Assembly (NCBI GenBank): GCA_001839685.1
Contig: MLAK01000685.1
Location: 1-64,000 of the forward strand
Origin: Tritrichomonas foetus
Taxonomy: Eukaryota > Parabasalia > Tritrichomonadida > Tritrichomonadidae
DNA: 64,000 nucleotides
Reading direction: 5' to 3'
Positions 21,536 through 31,049 of this stretch are shown piece after piece (position 1 is the first letter of the stretch; every line of letters begins with the position of its first letter). The position numbers were made by a program, and so were the translations under genes. A model generated the notes under the pieces. It saw only the letters and a program-made list of their open reading frames with translations. It was not told the origin of the DNA and did no database searches.

Positions 21536-23275
21536 ATGTGTGCTGAGCTTCAAGAGCGACTCCTTTCTTCAAAAGATCCGAGTTCGGCCATTTTTGATGA
21601 AACAGAAGCATTTTACGACATTATCGAAAAACTTCATGATACGATTTCTTTACCAAGCGATGTGATGTTACCATTAACCGCGCTAGCTCAAAATTGTGGC
21701 TATACATTCAGCAGAATTACTCAATCCATTCTCGATATTCTTGTCCAGCACCTATCGAAGTGCATGGATGAGCACAAAGAAATAATTCCACAAATTTTAG
21801 AATCTATAGCGAAATATATTCATCGTACGAATTTTCACTCCCTTTTCGAAAAAATCGTTGTTGAAATGCCATCACTTCCAGACTACTTTCTTCTCGAATT
21901 GCTTGAGCTTCCATTAAATTTAATATTAACAATCTTTCAGCAAGAGGAATCACGGACGGTTATTTTCACCCAATGTAGGCCAATTTTCCATCGTATCGTT
22001 CTTCGTACAATCAACGACTTCATCACAGATCCACTTAAACTCGACTTTTTCTTGAATTCCATTCGTACTCGTATTCAAAGGAAGCAGTGTATTGAAGATG
22101 AAATTGTTCCACGCGAGTTTGAGTTCTTTATTAATCTTCAAGGAGAACGTTTAAGTGATAAACATAGCGAAATTTGTAAAGATGCCAAAAATAAACTTCT
22201 CGAATTTTGCTGTCGCCAACAAGTCCTCTATCAAGATGTCTGCTGCATTTTAAGAGATATTTGGGAAAAAACAGATAACGCATTATTGCCTGCATTAAGG
22301 TTAGAACTTGCTGCTACCATTTTAGATTGGCGTACAGATCCTGCTCATGACTTAGCCCTAGCAATTTTCGACTTTTTCGATGATCAGTCCTTTTCTAATT
22401 CAAAAGTTTATCCAACCATTAATTCAACTGAAGCTAAATTTATTTCTTCTGACCCATGTTTCATTTTTCTTCTCTACTGCATATTTTTGAAAAATTTGAT
22501 CACGAGAATTACCAAAGAAACTTATATTCCATTTGATGAACGTGGGGAATGCAAATTATTACTGAGATTGATTGATCCAACTTCAAAAGTTTCTAATTTA
22601 GAGGATTTTGCAAATTATCTTGAATCCTTTTATATCACTTTGGATTTATACGATCCTGAAGATGAACTTGTTCAAACATTAAAATCAAATTTGGCGAAAA
22701 CAATTCATAAAAGTCAAAAACTATCGAATTTACTCATTTTTTGTGGTCAACAACTCATCGAAAGGCGCCAAGACCAGACACTCATGGAAATCGGCCTCTC
22801 TTACGCCATCAAAAATTCAAATAATCAAAATAATGGAACAAATGATGGCATGAATGATTCTTCAGGTTCGAATGTTGAGCCAGATTTAATTTTGGCGCAT
22901 GTAATGTTGACTCATTTAAATGATACTGGGTTCATTGAGAATTTGGTACCATCAAATGATATCTATAATGATGGATTGAATGTTTGTATTGATAAGCGAT
23001 TAGAAATTTTGTTTATCTGGTCATTGAATAACAACAACATATTGTTATATTTCCTTGCACTCTTATTGAGGAGAACACAAATAATAGAAAAAAATGCTGA
23101 TCGAAGAGAAGAATCTCCAGTTAAGGAGTTACAAACTGTTCGATACTGGTTAGAAAATATTAGGGAAGAAATTAAAAAAGGTGTTATTAGACTTGAACCA
23201 GTTGCAAGATCGATTTTACAGGCTTTAATTACGTCTGTGAATAACGCTGAAAGGATATTTGATGGTCCTGAATGA
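21536..23275 (+). CDS. NELF-B (COBRA1)-like protein
   Basis: A 579-residue all-helical protein. A central block aligns by pattern with negative elongation factor subunit B: LLPALRLELAATI, then a D-P-x-H segment (TDPAHDLALAIFDFF), then DPCFIFLLYCIFLKNL and ETYIPFDERGECKLLLRLID, like the family's DP....L....L..L and LP.D...LLLLLRLL. The order and spacing agree, and the N-terminal 200 residues are helical repeats. NELF-B is a subunit of the complex that pauses RNA polymerase II near promoters. If correct, the product is nuclear. A low-complexity Asn/Gly insert lies near residues 430-447. The match is motif-level only, and an unrelated HEAT-like protein remains possible. Confidence 0.5.
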   Translation: MCAELQERLLSSKDPSSAIFDETEAFYDIIEKLHDTISLPSDVMLPLTALAQNCGYTFSRITQSILDILVQHLSKCMDEHKEIIPQILESIAKYIHRTNFHSLFEKIVVEMPSLPDYFLLELLELPLNLILTIFQQEESRTVIFTQCRPIFHRIVLRTINDFITDPLKLDFFLNSIRTRIQRKQCIEDEIVPREFEFFINLQGERLSDKHSEICKDAKNKLLEFCCRQQVLYQDVCCILRDIWEKTDNALLPALRLELAATILDWRTDPAHDLALAIFDFFDDQSFSNSKVYPTINSTEAKFISSDPCFIFLLYCIFLKNLITRITKETYIPFDERGECKLLLRLIDPTSKVSNLEDFANYLESFYITLDLYDPEDELVQTLKSNLAKTIHKSQKLSNLLIFCGQQLIERRQDQTLMEIGLSYAIKNSNNQNNGTNDGMNDSSGSNVEPDLILAHVMLTHLNDTGFIENLVPSNDIYNDGLNVCIDKRLEILFIWSLNNNNILLYFLALLLRRTQIIEKNADRREESPVKELQTVRYWLENIREEIKKGVIRLEPVARSILQALITSVNNAERIFDGPE

Positions 23276-23503
23276 AAAGAAATCCTGTAATCCTCCTTTT
23301 TTAATATGAAATTTTATTTTTATTAATTAAAGTGTTATTTTATATAAACTTGATTTTGACAACCTCTGCTGATTTTACTTCATTCTTCATTCTTTCATTT
23401 TTTCTCCCTCATCATTAAAAAAAGAAAACAACAATTCACAATGAAAAGAATAATTAGAAACAAATGACAATCAATAGCAAAATTTATTAAATGTTCAGTT
23501 TCA

Positions 23504-24274
23504 TCAATGCCTCGTAAAGATGGCATATTTTAAATAAGTATATATTACAAAAAATATCGAGAAAAATGGTGCAAACATCGGTGGATGTATGAGGGCTGCT
23601 ATCAAGAGAATGATAACTAAATATGGAAGAATGCTATAAAACTTGTATAATGTTGATGTTGTTGGTGGAAGAGGCGTTGGTGAGTATGATCGTGATGATT
23701 GAGAACTTAACGAAATAGAATTTGCTGTGGATGCATGATGTTCTAAATTTGGCTGATTTAGCGGAACTTTTTGTGAGGGTGAGGATTTCCTTGATGGAAG
23801 CTTTGGCGATTCTTCTCTTTGTTGTTGTTGTGGTGATGGTTGATGTGTTTGAGCTTCTGAAACAGGCTGTGCTGGCTCTGCTTCAGGCTGTGAGCTGGGA
23901 GGCAACTGGGGTGGGACAGGCTGAGATGGTGGTGGAACTGCTTGAGCTGCAGCTGCTTGTTGAACTGTTTCTTTTGTCTTCCTTCTGGAAATTTGTGGAG
24001 TCATTGAGGATGGCGCAATATGGGTGGCTCTGATATTTGGCGAATTTTGGGCAGACATGGAGAAATTATTATACATCATTGTTGGTGCAGACATGTTTAG
24101 TTGCGAATTAGTTGCCGAATTTTGTGCGATTTTCGCTGATATCAACATTTGAAGCATTTCGATTTTTTTCGCTCCGTTGGGTAATTTTACACCAAGATTC
24201 TCGGCTTCTTTCTTGATTTCTGAAATGCGATTGGACTGTGGATCATTCCAATTAAATTGCTTTTCTTCCGACAT
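23504..24274 (-). CDS. SAP/HeH-type N-terminus plus C-terminal membrane hairpin
   Basis: Residues about 16-48 (ISEIKKEAENLGVKLPNGAKKIEMLQMLI) match the helix-extension-helix pattern of SAP, HeH and LEM-like domains, which bind DNA or chromatin proteins. A basic SRRKTK cluster (96-101) could be a nuclear signal. Residues about 104-205 are a Pro/Gln/Ser-rich linker. Two hydrophobic segments (about 214-230 and 232-252), separated by HPP, end the 256-residue protein. This layout, a small chromatin-type domain, flexible linker and membrane segments, is that of inner nuclear membrane proteins such as Src1/Man1 relatives. That role is an inference. The - strand neighbours do not suggest a pathway. 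Confidence 0.6.
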   Translation of the reverse strand: MSEEKQFNWNDPQSNRISEIKKEAENLGVKLPNGAKKIEMLQMLISAKIAQNSATNSQLNMSAPTMMYNNFSMSAQNSPNIRATHIAPSSMTPQISRRKTKETVQQAAAAQAVPPPSQPVPPQLPPSSQPEAEPAQPVSEAQTHQPSPQQQQREESPKLPSRKSSPSQKVPLNQPNLEHHASTANSISLSSQSSRSYSPTPLPPTTSTLYKFYSILPYLVIILLIAALIHPPMFAPFFSIFFVIYTYLKYAIFTRH

Positions 24275-24386
24275 TTCTCCAAAATATCAAATTTGAACTA
24301 TAAAAGACGTTAAGGGTAAAATATGGCGCCAAATTATTATTTTTCAACTATTTGATTCACTTCATATAGTGTCATGACGATCATAA

Positions 24387-24427
24387 AACACTCAATTATA
24401 TGAGTGAAATTTATGAAATTGAGTGTT
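24387..24427. repeat. inverted repeat, 11-bp perfect arms
   Basis: AACACTCAATT at 24387-24397 is matched by AATTGAGTGTT at 24417-24427 with a 19-base loop. Inside it ACTCA...TGAGT forms an alternative smaller hairpin. It lies upstream of the SAP/HeH gene. Chance occurrence in AT-rich DNA is possible. Confidence 0.6.
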
Positions 24428-24915
24428 AAAAATCTATGATTCAAAACTTTTGATAATTGATTAGAGCTTTTTGATTAATACTTTGAAAAAATGGTTATTA
24501 AAAAGTTAATTATTAAACGGCATAACACAGGTATCATAGATGTATACAAACTAACTAGATCTAGATGTAGAAGACTATTGAGATATCTAAATGAATAATT
24601 GTTGATATTATTGTCATCTAAAAATTATTTAATTGTAATCCTATTAATAGTATATAAATATTATAATTTAAAAATCAAGATACAGAGAAAACCAAATCCA
24701 AAAAAAAATTGTGAGAAAAAAATAAACCCCACAGAAATTTCTGAGAATTATTGAGATAGAAAGTGATTTTATAGCATTAATATCTTGATTATTTCTTATC
24801 ATAAATCGTGCTTTTTATTATCATATGACCCTCCATCGAAAATTATAATGTTTTCCAAAATACAAAAATGAAGTATAAAAAAAATATTAATAATTTTGAT
24901 ATAAATAAAAAAAAT

Positions 24916-25103
24916 TTAGGCATCAATGAGAAGATTACGAATGTTTTGCCATCTAAATGGCGAGTCATCAGAAAATTCACTTGGCATCGAGTCTGGAAAA
25001 AAACATATTGGATTCCATTTTTCTTGAATTGGTCTTTCAATCGTTGTATCTGTATCCCTGCTTGAGAATGTGCTGTTGAGGACTGCCAGTCTATTTTCTT
25101 CAT
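24916..25103 (-). pseudogene. candidate small gene broken by a one-base frameshift
   Basis: On the - strand an ATG at 25103 opens a hydrophilic frame (start MKKIDWQSST, then GIQIQRLKDQFKKNGIQ). At an A7 run (24997-25003 on the +) the protein-like composition moves to another frame, which continues as DSMPSEF, SDDSPFRWQNIRNLLIDA and stops at TAA (24916-24918). The unshifted frame instead runs into a hydrophobic AT-rich tail. One extra base in the run would give a single product of about 62 residues. It may be a sequencing error, a real pseudogene or coincidence. No family is recognised. Confidence 0.35.
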
Positions 25104-25891
25104 ATACTAAAATTTTATGACAGAAAAGATTTCAATACATTCATATCTGTCAAATGGAAATTGAATTAATTCAACATCACTGAGTTAAAACTATCAAAAT
25201 TTTCGCGATTTTTAATTAAAAATCGATAGAAGAAGTGTAAATAGAATTATGGGAAGCAGTATTATAATCTTTGTGATTCTTGGAAAAAAAGCTTCTCACA
25301 ATTTTTTTTTAGGCTTTCTCCAAAATCGCTCTTTTTTCGGTTTAATTGTTGCAAAATTTCAAAACTATGAATAAATATGGCTCATAACTATAAAAAATAG
25401 ATTTAACAATTGACTGAAAGCTGTTCACCCGAAAACTGAAACAATAGCTTCTTCAGAATCATTTTCGAAATATTTTTGAATTCGGCCATTTGCGAAGTTT
25501 GCGATAAGGGAAATTTTCGTCATTCTTTTAGCTATTTGGGTTTTGATTTTTGACTGATGGTATTAAGTAATACTGATGATAAGGATCATTTTAGTGATTT
25601 CGTACGTTAAGACTATTTGGTTTGTATACATCTGGTATCATGCTAGATTTTCTTGAAAAAAATATTAATATGAAATAATTCTGAAGTTATTTGGTCAATA
25701 CCAGAAAAATTTTTGGAAAAGAATATGTAGAACTTGTAGAGAGAGTATTAAAACCAGCAATCATAAGGCCGAGTGAAGCTTATGTAATGAGATGCTGAGA
25801 ACAAAATAATAGAAAGTAAAAAAACATAGAAAAGCCATTTTTACTAATTTTTTCTATTACAAACATTTCACAAATAATAACAAAGAAATTT

Positions 25892-26524
25892 TCATGTGTC
25901 CAATGATTCAAGGTGAAGCTGCTCGCCTTGGCGTTGATCATCATGACGAATTTCGTCTTCAATTTCATTTTCAATTTGGTCATTCCGTTCATTTTGAAAC
26001 AGAATCAGATTCACAATCTTCCAGATAATATTTGCGACTGCACAAATCCCTGCATCAATCAAATGACCGATAGGATCATAAAGAATGTATTGAATAACAC
26101 CAATTGAATATAAAAATGTATCAGAAAAGTGAAACTTAAATAATTTGAAATAATAAACTGGACGATGAATGAAAACAAAACAAAGAAAAACAGAAAAGAC
26201 AAGCGGGGTGGGCCCCATCGATTCATTCAATTTAAAAAAGCTTCTGAAGCAAAATAAAAATGAGAACGACCAGACAAGCCAAAACGAGTAATGTGATGTG
26301 CCAATCGACGCTTCAATACCACTGAATAAAATAGAGAATAAAATATTTACCGCAACAAGAGAGAAATCATCGCAGATGAAAAGATTAATTATATTATTGA
26401 GTGTTTGATTGGTGAATCGAATAAAGGAGAATATTATCGAGAGAAGAAGGTGTGTGACGATGAATACTGATGTAGCACGATGCGCAGTGGCCCATTCTAG
26501 TATTGATTGGATGAATTCATTCAT
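25892..26524 (-). CDS. polytopic membrane protein, possibly rhomboid-like (UBAC2/Derlin type)
   Basis: The 210-residue product has about five hydrophobic segments (roughly 18-38, 52-70, 80-98, 107-126 and 155-176) and a cytosolic-looking, highly charged tail rich in Glu, Asp, Arg and Gln. A segment GPTPLVFSVFLCFVFIHRP...F..FHFSDTFLYSIGVIQYIL resembles the later helices of rhomboid-like pseudoproteases such as UBAC2, which act in ER quality control. No catalytic Ser-His pair of an active rhomboid is evident. The family assignment is tentative; the membrane topology is not. Residue Met1 is the first ATG in the frame. Confidence 0.55.
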   Translation of the reverse strand: MNEFIQSILEWATAHRATSVFIVTHLLLSIIFSFIRFTNQTLNNIINLFICDDFSLVAVNILFSILFSGIEASIGTSHYSFWLVWSFSFLFCFRSFFKLNESMGPTPLVFSVFLCFVFIHRPVYYFKLFKFHFSDTFLYSIGVIQYILYDPIGHLIDAGICAVANIIWKIVNLILFQNERNDQIENEIEDEIRHDDQRQGEQLHLESLDT

Positions 26525-27252
26525 GTGAACTTTTTGAATCGAATTTCATCGGAAATTTTGGATTTGCGATGAATACAAGGGAAAATCACATCGATATTTA
26601 TCGTATGAGTTCATGAAATTTCATTTTTAAATTATTGGAGTTATTTGAATGTGATTGTACTTAACTAGAAGTATCGAAAATGTTGTGAATATGATTCCTG
26701 ATGAATGATGATATACGGAATTGCATATTGCAGAAATTCAAAAGTTTTCACTTCTGAGTTGGAAAAAAGTTATTCAAGATTATCCACTTAATGATCAACC
26801 AAACCAACTTTGATAGGCCAACTCCAATTCACTTCCAATTTAAGTTAAATCATTTCAAATTGAGTATTGGGACAATATCACGAATGCTGTCAAGTATTTA
26901 GTTCTATGACTTTATATGTTCATCTTGGACCAATTAGACACAATTCAGTTATTGGAAACCAAGTTAGATCAGAGAAAAAAAATGAATGAAAACACGGGCA
27001 GAATTTTATTTATTTCAAAAACTAATATCAAAACCCAGCTTGAAAATTGTTTTAAAAATATTTCCCCATGTATTCATCAACACTATTCATCAATACTATT
27101 TTGAACAAAAACATAATGATTAAATACAAAAAAAGAACGAAGATATTTTAGCGAAAATTTATTTTTTATATTTTTCTAATTCTCGTAAAAATTTATATTA
27201 ATTTATATATAAAATGTCTATAAAATTTATTTCTTTTTAATTTTACAATATC
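26525..27252. other. AT-rich intergenic region
   Basis: No supported coding or RNA feature; the open frame at 26916-27104 has random composition. Confidence 0.5.
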
Positions 27253-27996
27253 TCACTCTATTTGGCCCACAATCTTGTCTGCGATTGGTGCAAAGTATGA
27301 AAGTATCATGTCACATTGCTCGCCTTTGTCTGCTGCTGCAGCGGCTTCTGGAAGGAAAGGAATCCTCGCCATGACGGGTAAATTTGTTTCCTCACTCAAT
27401 GAGTCAGCTGCATTTGGTCCAAGATATTCTGAAACTTCGCCACAACATGGACACATAACCCCACAAAAATTCTGAATAATTCCGGTCACTGGCGCCTCCA
27501 TTTTTTCGCATAAGTTTAGTCCTTTTTTGACGTCTGCCACGGAAAGAATGTTTGGAGTTGTTACCACAAAAACCGAAAATTTAATTCCATTTTGCTTCAA
27601 AAGTTGAATTGTGGAAATATGTTCATCACTTGTTCCAGGTGGCATATCGACGACCACCACTTTTGCTGTCCAATCAATTAACTGGAAAAATGTATTGATC
27701 ATTCCGTGTTTTCGAGGGCCGCGCCAAATTACTGCTTCATTCGGATCGGCAAGAAGAAGGCCGAGGGAAACGATTTCGATGTTTCCACTTGTAACAGGGA
27801 CCATTTTGCCTTCACGGTTTGCAATATCGCGTCCTTTTACACCGAAAATTGTTGGGATTGATGGACCAGTTAGATCGAGATCGAGGATTCCGACACATGG
27901 AAGTCTTGAACTTAAAGATCGTGTAATATTGGAGGCAACTGTTGATTTTCCAACGCCACCTTTGCCACTCATGACGAGTACATAGTGGATATCCAT
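27253..27996 (-). CDS. Cfd1/NUBP2-type cytosolic Fe-S scaffold P-loop ATPase
   Basis: Mrp/NBP35-family ATPases assemble Fe-S clusters for cytosolic and nuclear proteins. The 247-residue protein has the deviant Walker A KGGVGKST (12-19), the family signatures DLDLTGPSIP (39-48) and WRGPRKHGMI (91-100), the Walker B-like VVVDMPPGTSD (114-124), and the C-terminal cluster-binding CxxC, Cys182 and Cys185 (MCPCCG). It lacks the N-terminal four-cysteine cluster of Nbp35 and any targeting presequence, so the Cfd1/NUBP2 subunit is the best match. Length is typical of Cfd1. It would pair with an Nbp35 encoded elsewhere. An Inr-like TCACA lies at 28009-28013. Confidence 0.88.
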   Translation of the reverse strand: MDIHYVLVMSGKGGVGKSTVASNITRSLSSRLPCVGILDLDLTGPSIPTIFGVKGRDIANREGKMVPVTSGNIEIVSLGLLLADPNEAVIWRGPRKHGMINTFFQLIDWTAKVVVVDMPPGTSDEHISTIQLLKQNGIKFSVFVVTTPNILSVADVKKGLNLCEKMEAPVTGIIQNFCGVMCPCCGEVSEYLGPNAADSLSEETNLPVMARIPFLPEAAAAADKGEQCDMILSYFAPIADKIVGQIE

Positions 27997-28542
27997 AATG
28001 ATTTTAGATGTGAACGATAAATACTTTCAATTTAAATTCATCGTGGGGAACTCAAAAATATCGGCCATATTTCAATTTAAAGTTATCCATTCACTCAATA
28101 TTTCTATTTCAATTTACGTTGTTTAGCATGTTAGATTCAACTTTGAATCCGACACTTGAGCAAAGAGAGTAGAAGTAGCACACCGTTTCTTTTACAATAG
28201 CAACAACAAAAAAAGACAAATGATCAATATTTTATTAATTTCTACATTTTTCATATTTATCATTTTTTTCATCATTGTTTGCTTAAAATAAAACACCTTT
28301 AAATTGGGAAAAACAAATATATTTCCTATTGTTTTGTTATGCAAACAAAACAATAATTAATTTTCGCATGTTTAGCCTAAATGTTAAATATAATATTTGA
28401 ATACTACAACATTTTGGGAGAAATAAATAATAGGAAATACGCAATACATAAGTCATGATAGAAATATTTAATCAAATTAATAAAAAATAAATAATTATTC
28501 CGCTAATATAATTAAAAATTCAATAAAATATTAAATAATAAA
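27997..28542. other. AT-rich intergenic region
   Basis: Contains the promoter of the Cfd1 gene at its left end (- strand). Nothing else recognised. Confidence 0.5.
28009..28013 (-). promoter_or_regulatory. initiator-like element TCACA
   Basis: Read on the - strand as TCACA, about 15 bases upstream of the Cfd1 start codon. It fits the trichomonad Inr consensus TCA-(C/T)-(A/T). Confidence 0.35.
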
Positions 28543-29256
28543 CTAACAAATGAAACAACATCCACCAGAAGTTTCAATAAATTCTAAAGTATCAAATGGA
28601 AGAAGTCCATTTGCGGCTACACTTTTTTTTGTATCAATTTTCTGATCATTTTTCATCAAATCATGATTTTCATCAAGAATTCCGAGTTCACGTTTGACGG
28701 AAATGATATTTTCTCCTATTGTTTTCTTTTTGTCCAGACAAGCGAGAGTAATTTTTCCATTTTTTATAAATTTGATTGGCATTTTTGACTCATTTTCAAT
28801 GTAAAGGCCATATTTTTCGTCATTTTTAAGGCTAACAATTTCTGGTAATTCTTCCCATTCTGTTGTAAATATTTTCATTGAATTTGCCTTACAATTTGGA
28901 TATTTTATTTCGATTGATTCTAAAACACCTTGAGATGTTCTACATTTTGCTGGAATAGGAAATGGATTATTATAAATATTCATGCTATCTTGGTATTTTG
29001 GTGGAATGAAAGTTAAATAAATTGTATCAATTAATGAAATATTAAACTGCTTTTTTCCACTGGAATTAAAATTTAAATCACCAATTATTTGGTCATCAGA
29101 AAGAATTTTCTGGTTTAAATGAATTTCTAATAAATCTCTCCGATATTCACAAATCATATTTTCGATTTTGATTTTCATATCAGCGATAGTATCGCTTGGT
29201 GATAATTCTACATGATGAACACTTCCTTCTATATCAGTAAAAACGTAGGTGGACAT
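28543..29256 (-). CDS. two-ubiquitin-like-domain protein ending in GG-CCFIC (CaaX-like)
   Basis: The 237-residue protein has an N-terminal ubiquitin-like region (about 3-84: YVFTDIEGSVHHVEL...TIADMKIKIENMI...LNQKILSDDQIIGDL) and a second, C-terminal one (about 160-228: IKFIKNGKITLACLDKKKTI...VKRELGI...KNDQKI...LLPFDTLEFIE). It ends SGG-CCFIC. The last four residues form a CaaX-like prenylation box with a neighbouring Cys, as in membrane-anchored ubiquitin-fold (MUB/UBL3) proteins. The Gly-Gly before it could alternatively be exposed by proteolysis, as in ubiquitin-like modifiers. Which of the two applies cannot be told. The stop is TAG, the only one in the window. Confidence 0.7.
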   Translation of the reverse strand: MSTYVFTDIEGSVHHVELSPSDTIADMKIKIENMICEYRRDLLEIHLNQKILSDDQIIGDLNFNSSGKKQFNISLIDTIYLTFIPPKYQDSMNIYNNPFPIPAKCRTSQGVLESIEIKYPNCKANSMKIFTTEWEELPEIVSLKNDEKYGLYIENESKMPIKFIKNGKITLACLDKKKTIGENIISVKRELGILDENHDLMKNDQKIDTKKSVAANGLLPFDTLEFIETSGGCCFIC

Positions 29257-29944
29257 CTAAATCACAAGCAATTCTATTATTTGCTAATGACCAAATATAT
29301 ATTTAAAATCTAACCACATCTTTTTCATAGTGATATATGGCCTTTTTACCAAGTTTTTCAATACTTATCATTGGATTGGTGAATATTGTCACAAATTGAA
29401 CATATTGAGATTTATTGGAAACAACAACTTATTTTTCAATTCATGATTTTTATCATTTCTTCATGTAGAATTTCGAATTTATTCAACGCTCAATGATTTT
29501 GCGGTCATCTTCTGATTCACAAAATGTTACAATTGGTAAAATGAACACGAGTTTAAAATCACCAATGATATCTTATGATTTTACTAAGGTTAATTAACAT
29601 GAAATAGAAACAACTCAATTGAAAAGAAGATCATTTAAGTTTTACGCCCGATTTTAATTAGAAGTTTAATGATTCCAATAGAAGGATGCTAGAGATGCAT
29701 TTACCGTGATTCAACCATTCATTTGTTCTTTCTTTCATTCATTGATTTCCAAAAATATATTCTAACAATTAAGAACATTCATTGATATCCTCTTCTTTTT
29801 TCTTCAAAAATAGTCATCCTTTTATATTGGAATTGATTTTAGATTCTTACTTCTTCATGATAATATTATATATTACTTCATGCATCATTTTTCCTTTTTC
29901 ATTTTGTCAGTTATACTTCAATGAAGTAATTCTGATGTTGTTTT
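29257..29944. other. AT-rich intergenic region
   Basis: No coding region; the hydrophobic open frame at 29782-29964 looks like AT-rich noise. Confidence 0.5.
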
Positions 29945-30757
29945 TCATTTTGGTGTTAAGTTGATCACAATACATGTCACGTTGTCTGTTGTTCCACGCG
30001 ATATTGCCAAGTCTTTTATCACACGAGCGGCCTCTTGAGTGTTTGAATGCCTTGTTGCGAGCGATCCAACAGTTTCATCATCAACCACATCAAAAACTCC
30101 ATCACATGCAATTACAATCCTCATTCCGTCCTTGCGCCTCATTCTTTTTATAAATGGTTCGCACGACAAGCCTGGTCCAACCACGCGGTCTCCTATTGCT
30201 CTCGAAAGCATTAAAACACCGTTTACACGATTTTGAACGATTTGACCTCCACGAGCAAGGACGAGCTGCCGTTCTGCAGGATCACTTGCTTTGTGGTCAT
30301 ATGAACATCGCGTAGTTTTTCCATTTTCAACAAGCAAAATTCTGGTATCTCCAACATTTGCGCAATATACAATATTATTTACAACCATGACGATTGCAGC
30401 GGTAGAGCCGGTGTTTGGATATTTGGAAGAAGCTCCTTTGTTTACTTCTTCAATACTGTTAATTATCGCTTTTTCGACTGTGATATCTTCATCTTTGAGG
30501 GTGCGACTAATAACTCGGTGTAAATTGTTGGCGCAATAAAGAGAAACTTCATTACCGCCATGTCCATCAAAAACTCCATAAAATTGAGTTCCTGCTCCAG
30601 CAAATTCGCCGATTATCGCGCAGGCATCTTCCATTGATGATCTTAGGCCAATTTCTTCTGCGTGGCCTCCGGAAAATAATTGTCTTCCTGACAAAACAAA
30701 GTTTCTATCTTGTGTTGGGCTTGGCATTGTTTGTGCAAACACATTATTCATCTTCAT
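29945..30757 (-). CDS. PP2C-family (PPM) Ser/Thr phosphatase
   Basis: PPM phosphatases remove phosphate from Ser/Thr with a two-metal centre and act as single subunits. All main motifs are present in the 270-residue protein: RSSMEDA (39-45), FDGHGG (63-68, metal ligands), GSTAAIVMV, CANVGDTR, DHKASDPAER, LMLSRAIGD, IACDGVFDV and TTDNVTCIVI near the C-terminus. It is a near-minimal catalytic domain without membrane or targeting segments, so it is probably cytosolic or nuclear. The first ATG at 30757 is followed by another two codons later; either could start. It is divergent from the Hsp70-like gene. Confidence 0.92.
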   Translation of the reverse strand: MKMNNVFAQTMPSPTQDRNFVLSGRQLFSGGHAEEIGLRSSMEDACAIIGEFAGAGTQFYGVFDGHGGNEVSLYCANNLHRVISRTLKDEDITVEKAIINSIEEVNKGASSKYPNTGSTAAIVMVVNNIVYCANVGDTRILLVENGKTTRCSYDHKASDPAERQLVLARGGQIVQNRVNGVLMLSRAIGDRVVGPGLSCEPFIKRMRRKDGMRIVIACDGVFDVVDDETVGSLATRHSNTQEAARVIKDLAISRGTTDNVTCIVINLTPK

Positions 30758-31049
30758 TCTCGCGAAAATAGAATGTAATTATGTTCAATTGTCAATGACA
30801 TAAATACATTGAAAATGTTGAAATGTCAGTCACTAAAATTTATGAATTATTTTTTAAAAAGTTTATCAGATGAAAAGGATTTCAATGAAATCTGTTATTT
30901 TACGATACAAGTTTTTCTATGGGATTTTGATTTTGACAGTGTCAAATGTTTCCATGAATTATTTAACCTTATCTGTCAATTCTTTTCAAATATATTTTGT
31001 ATGGTTTACATCATGCAAGTAAGGTGAACGTTTACGTGAATTTGGTCAA

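Larger units (their letters stand above)
24275..25891. other. 1.6 kb gene-poor region
   Basis: Holds one inverted repeat (24387-24427) and one candidate frameshifted small gene (24916-25103). The rest is AT-rich without coding signal. Confidence 0.5.

Noticed and set aside
30809..31027. Open frame just upstream of the Hsp70-like gene
   Set aside because: TTG start, AT-biased composition, lies in the divergent promoter region.
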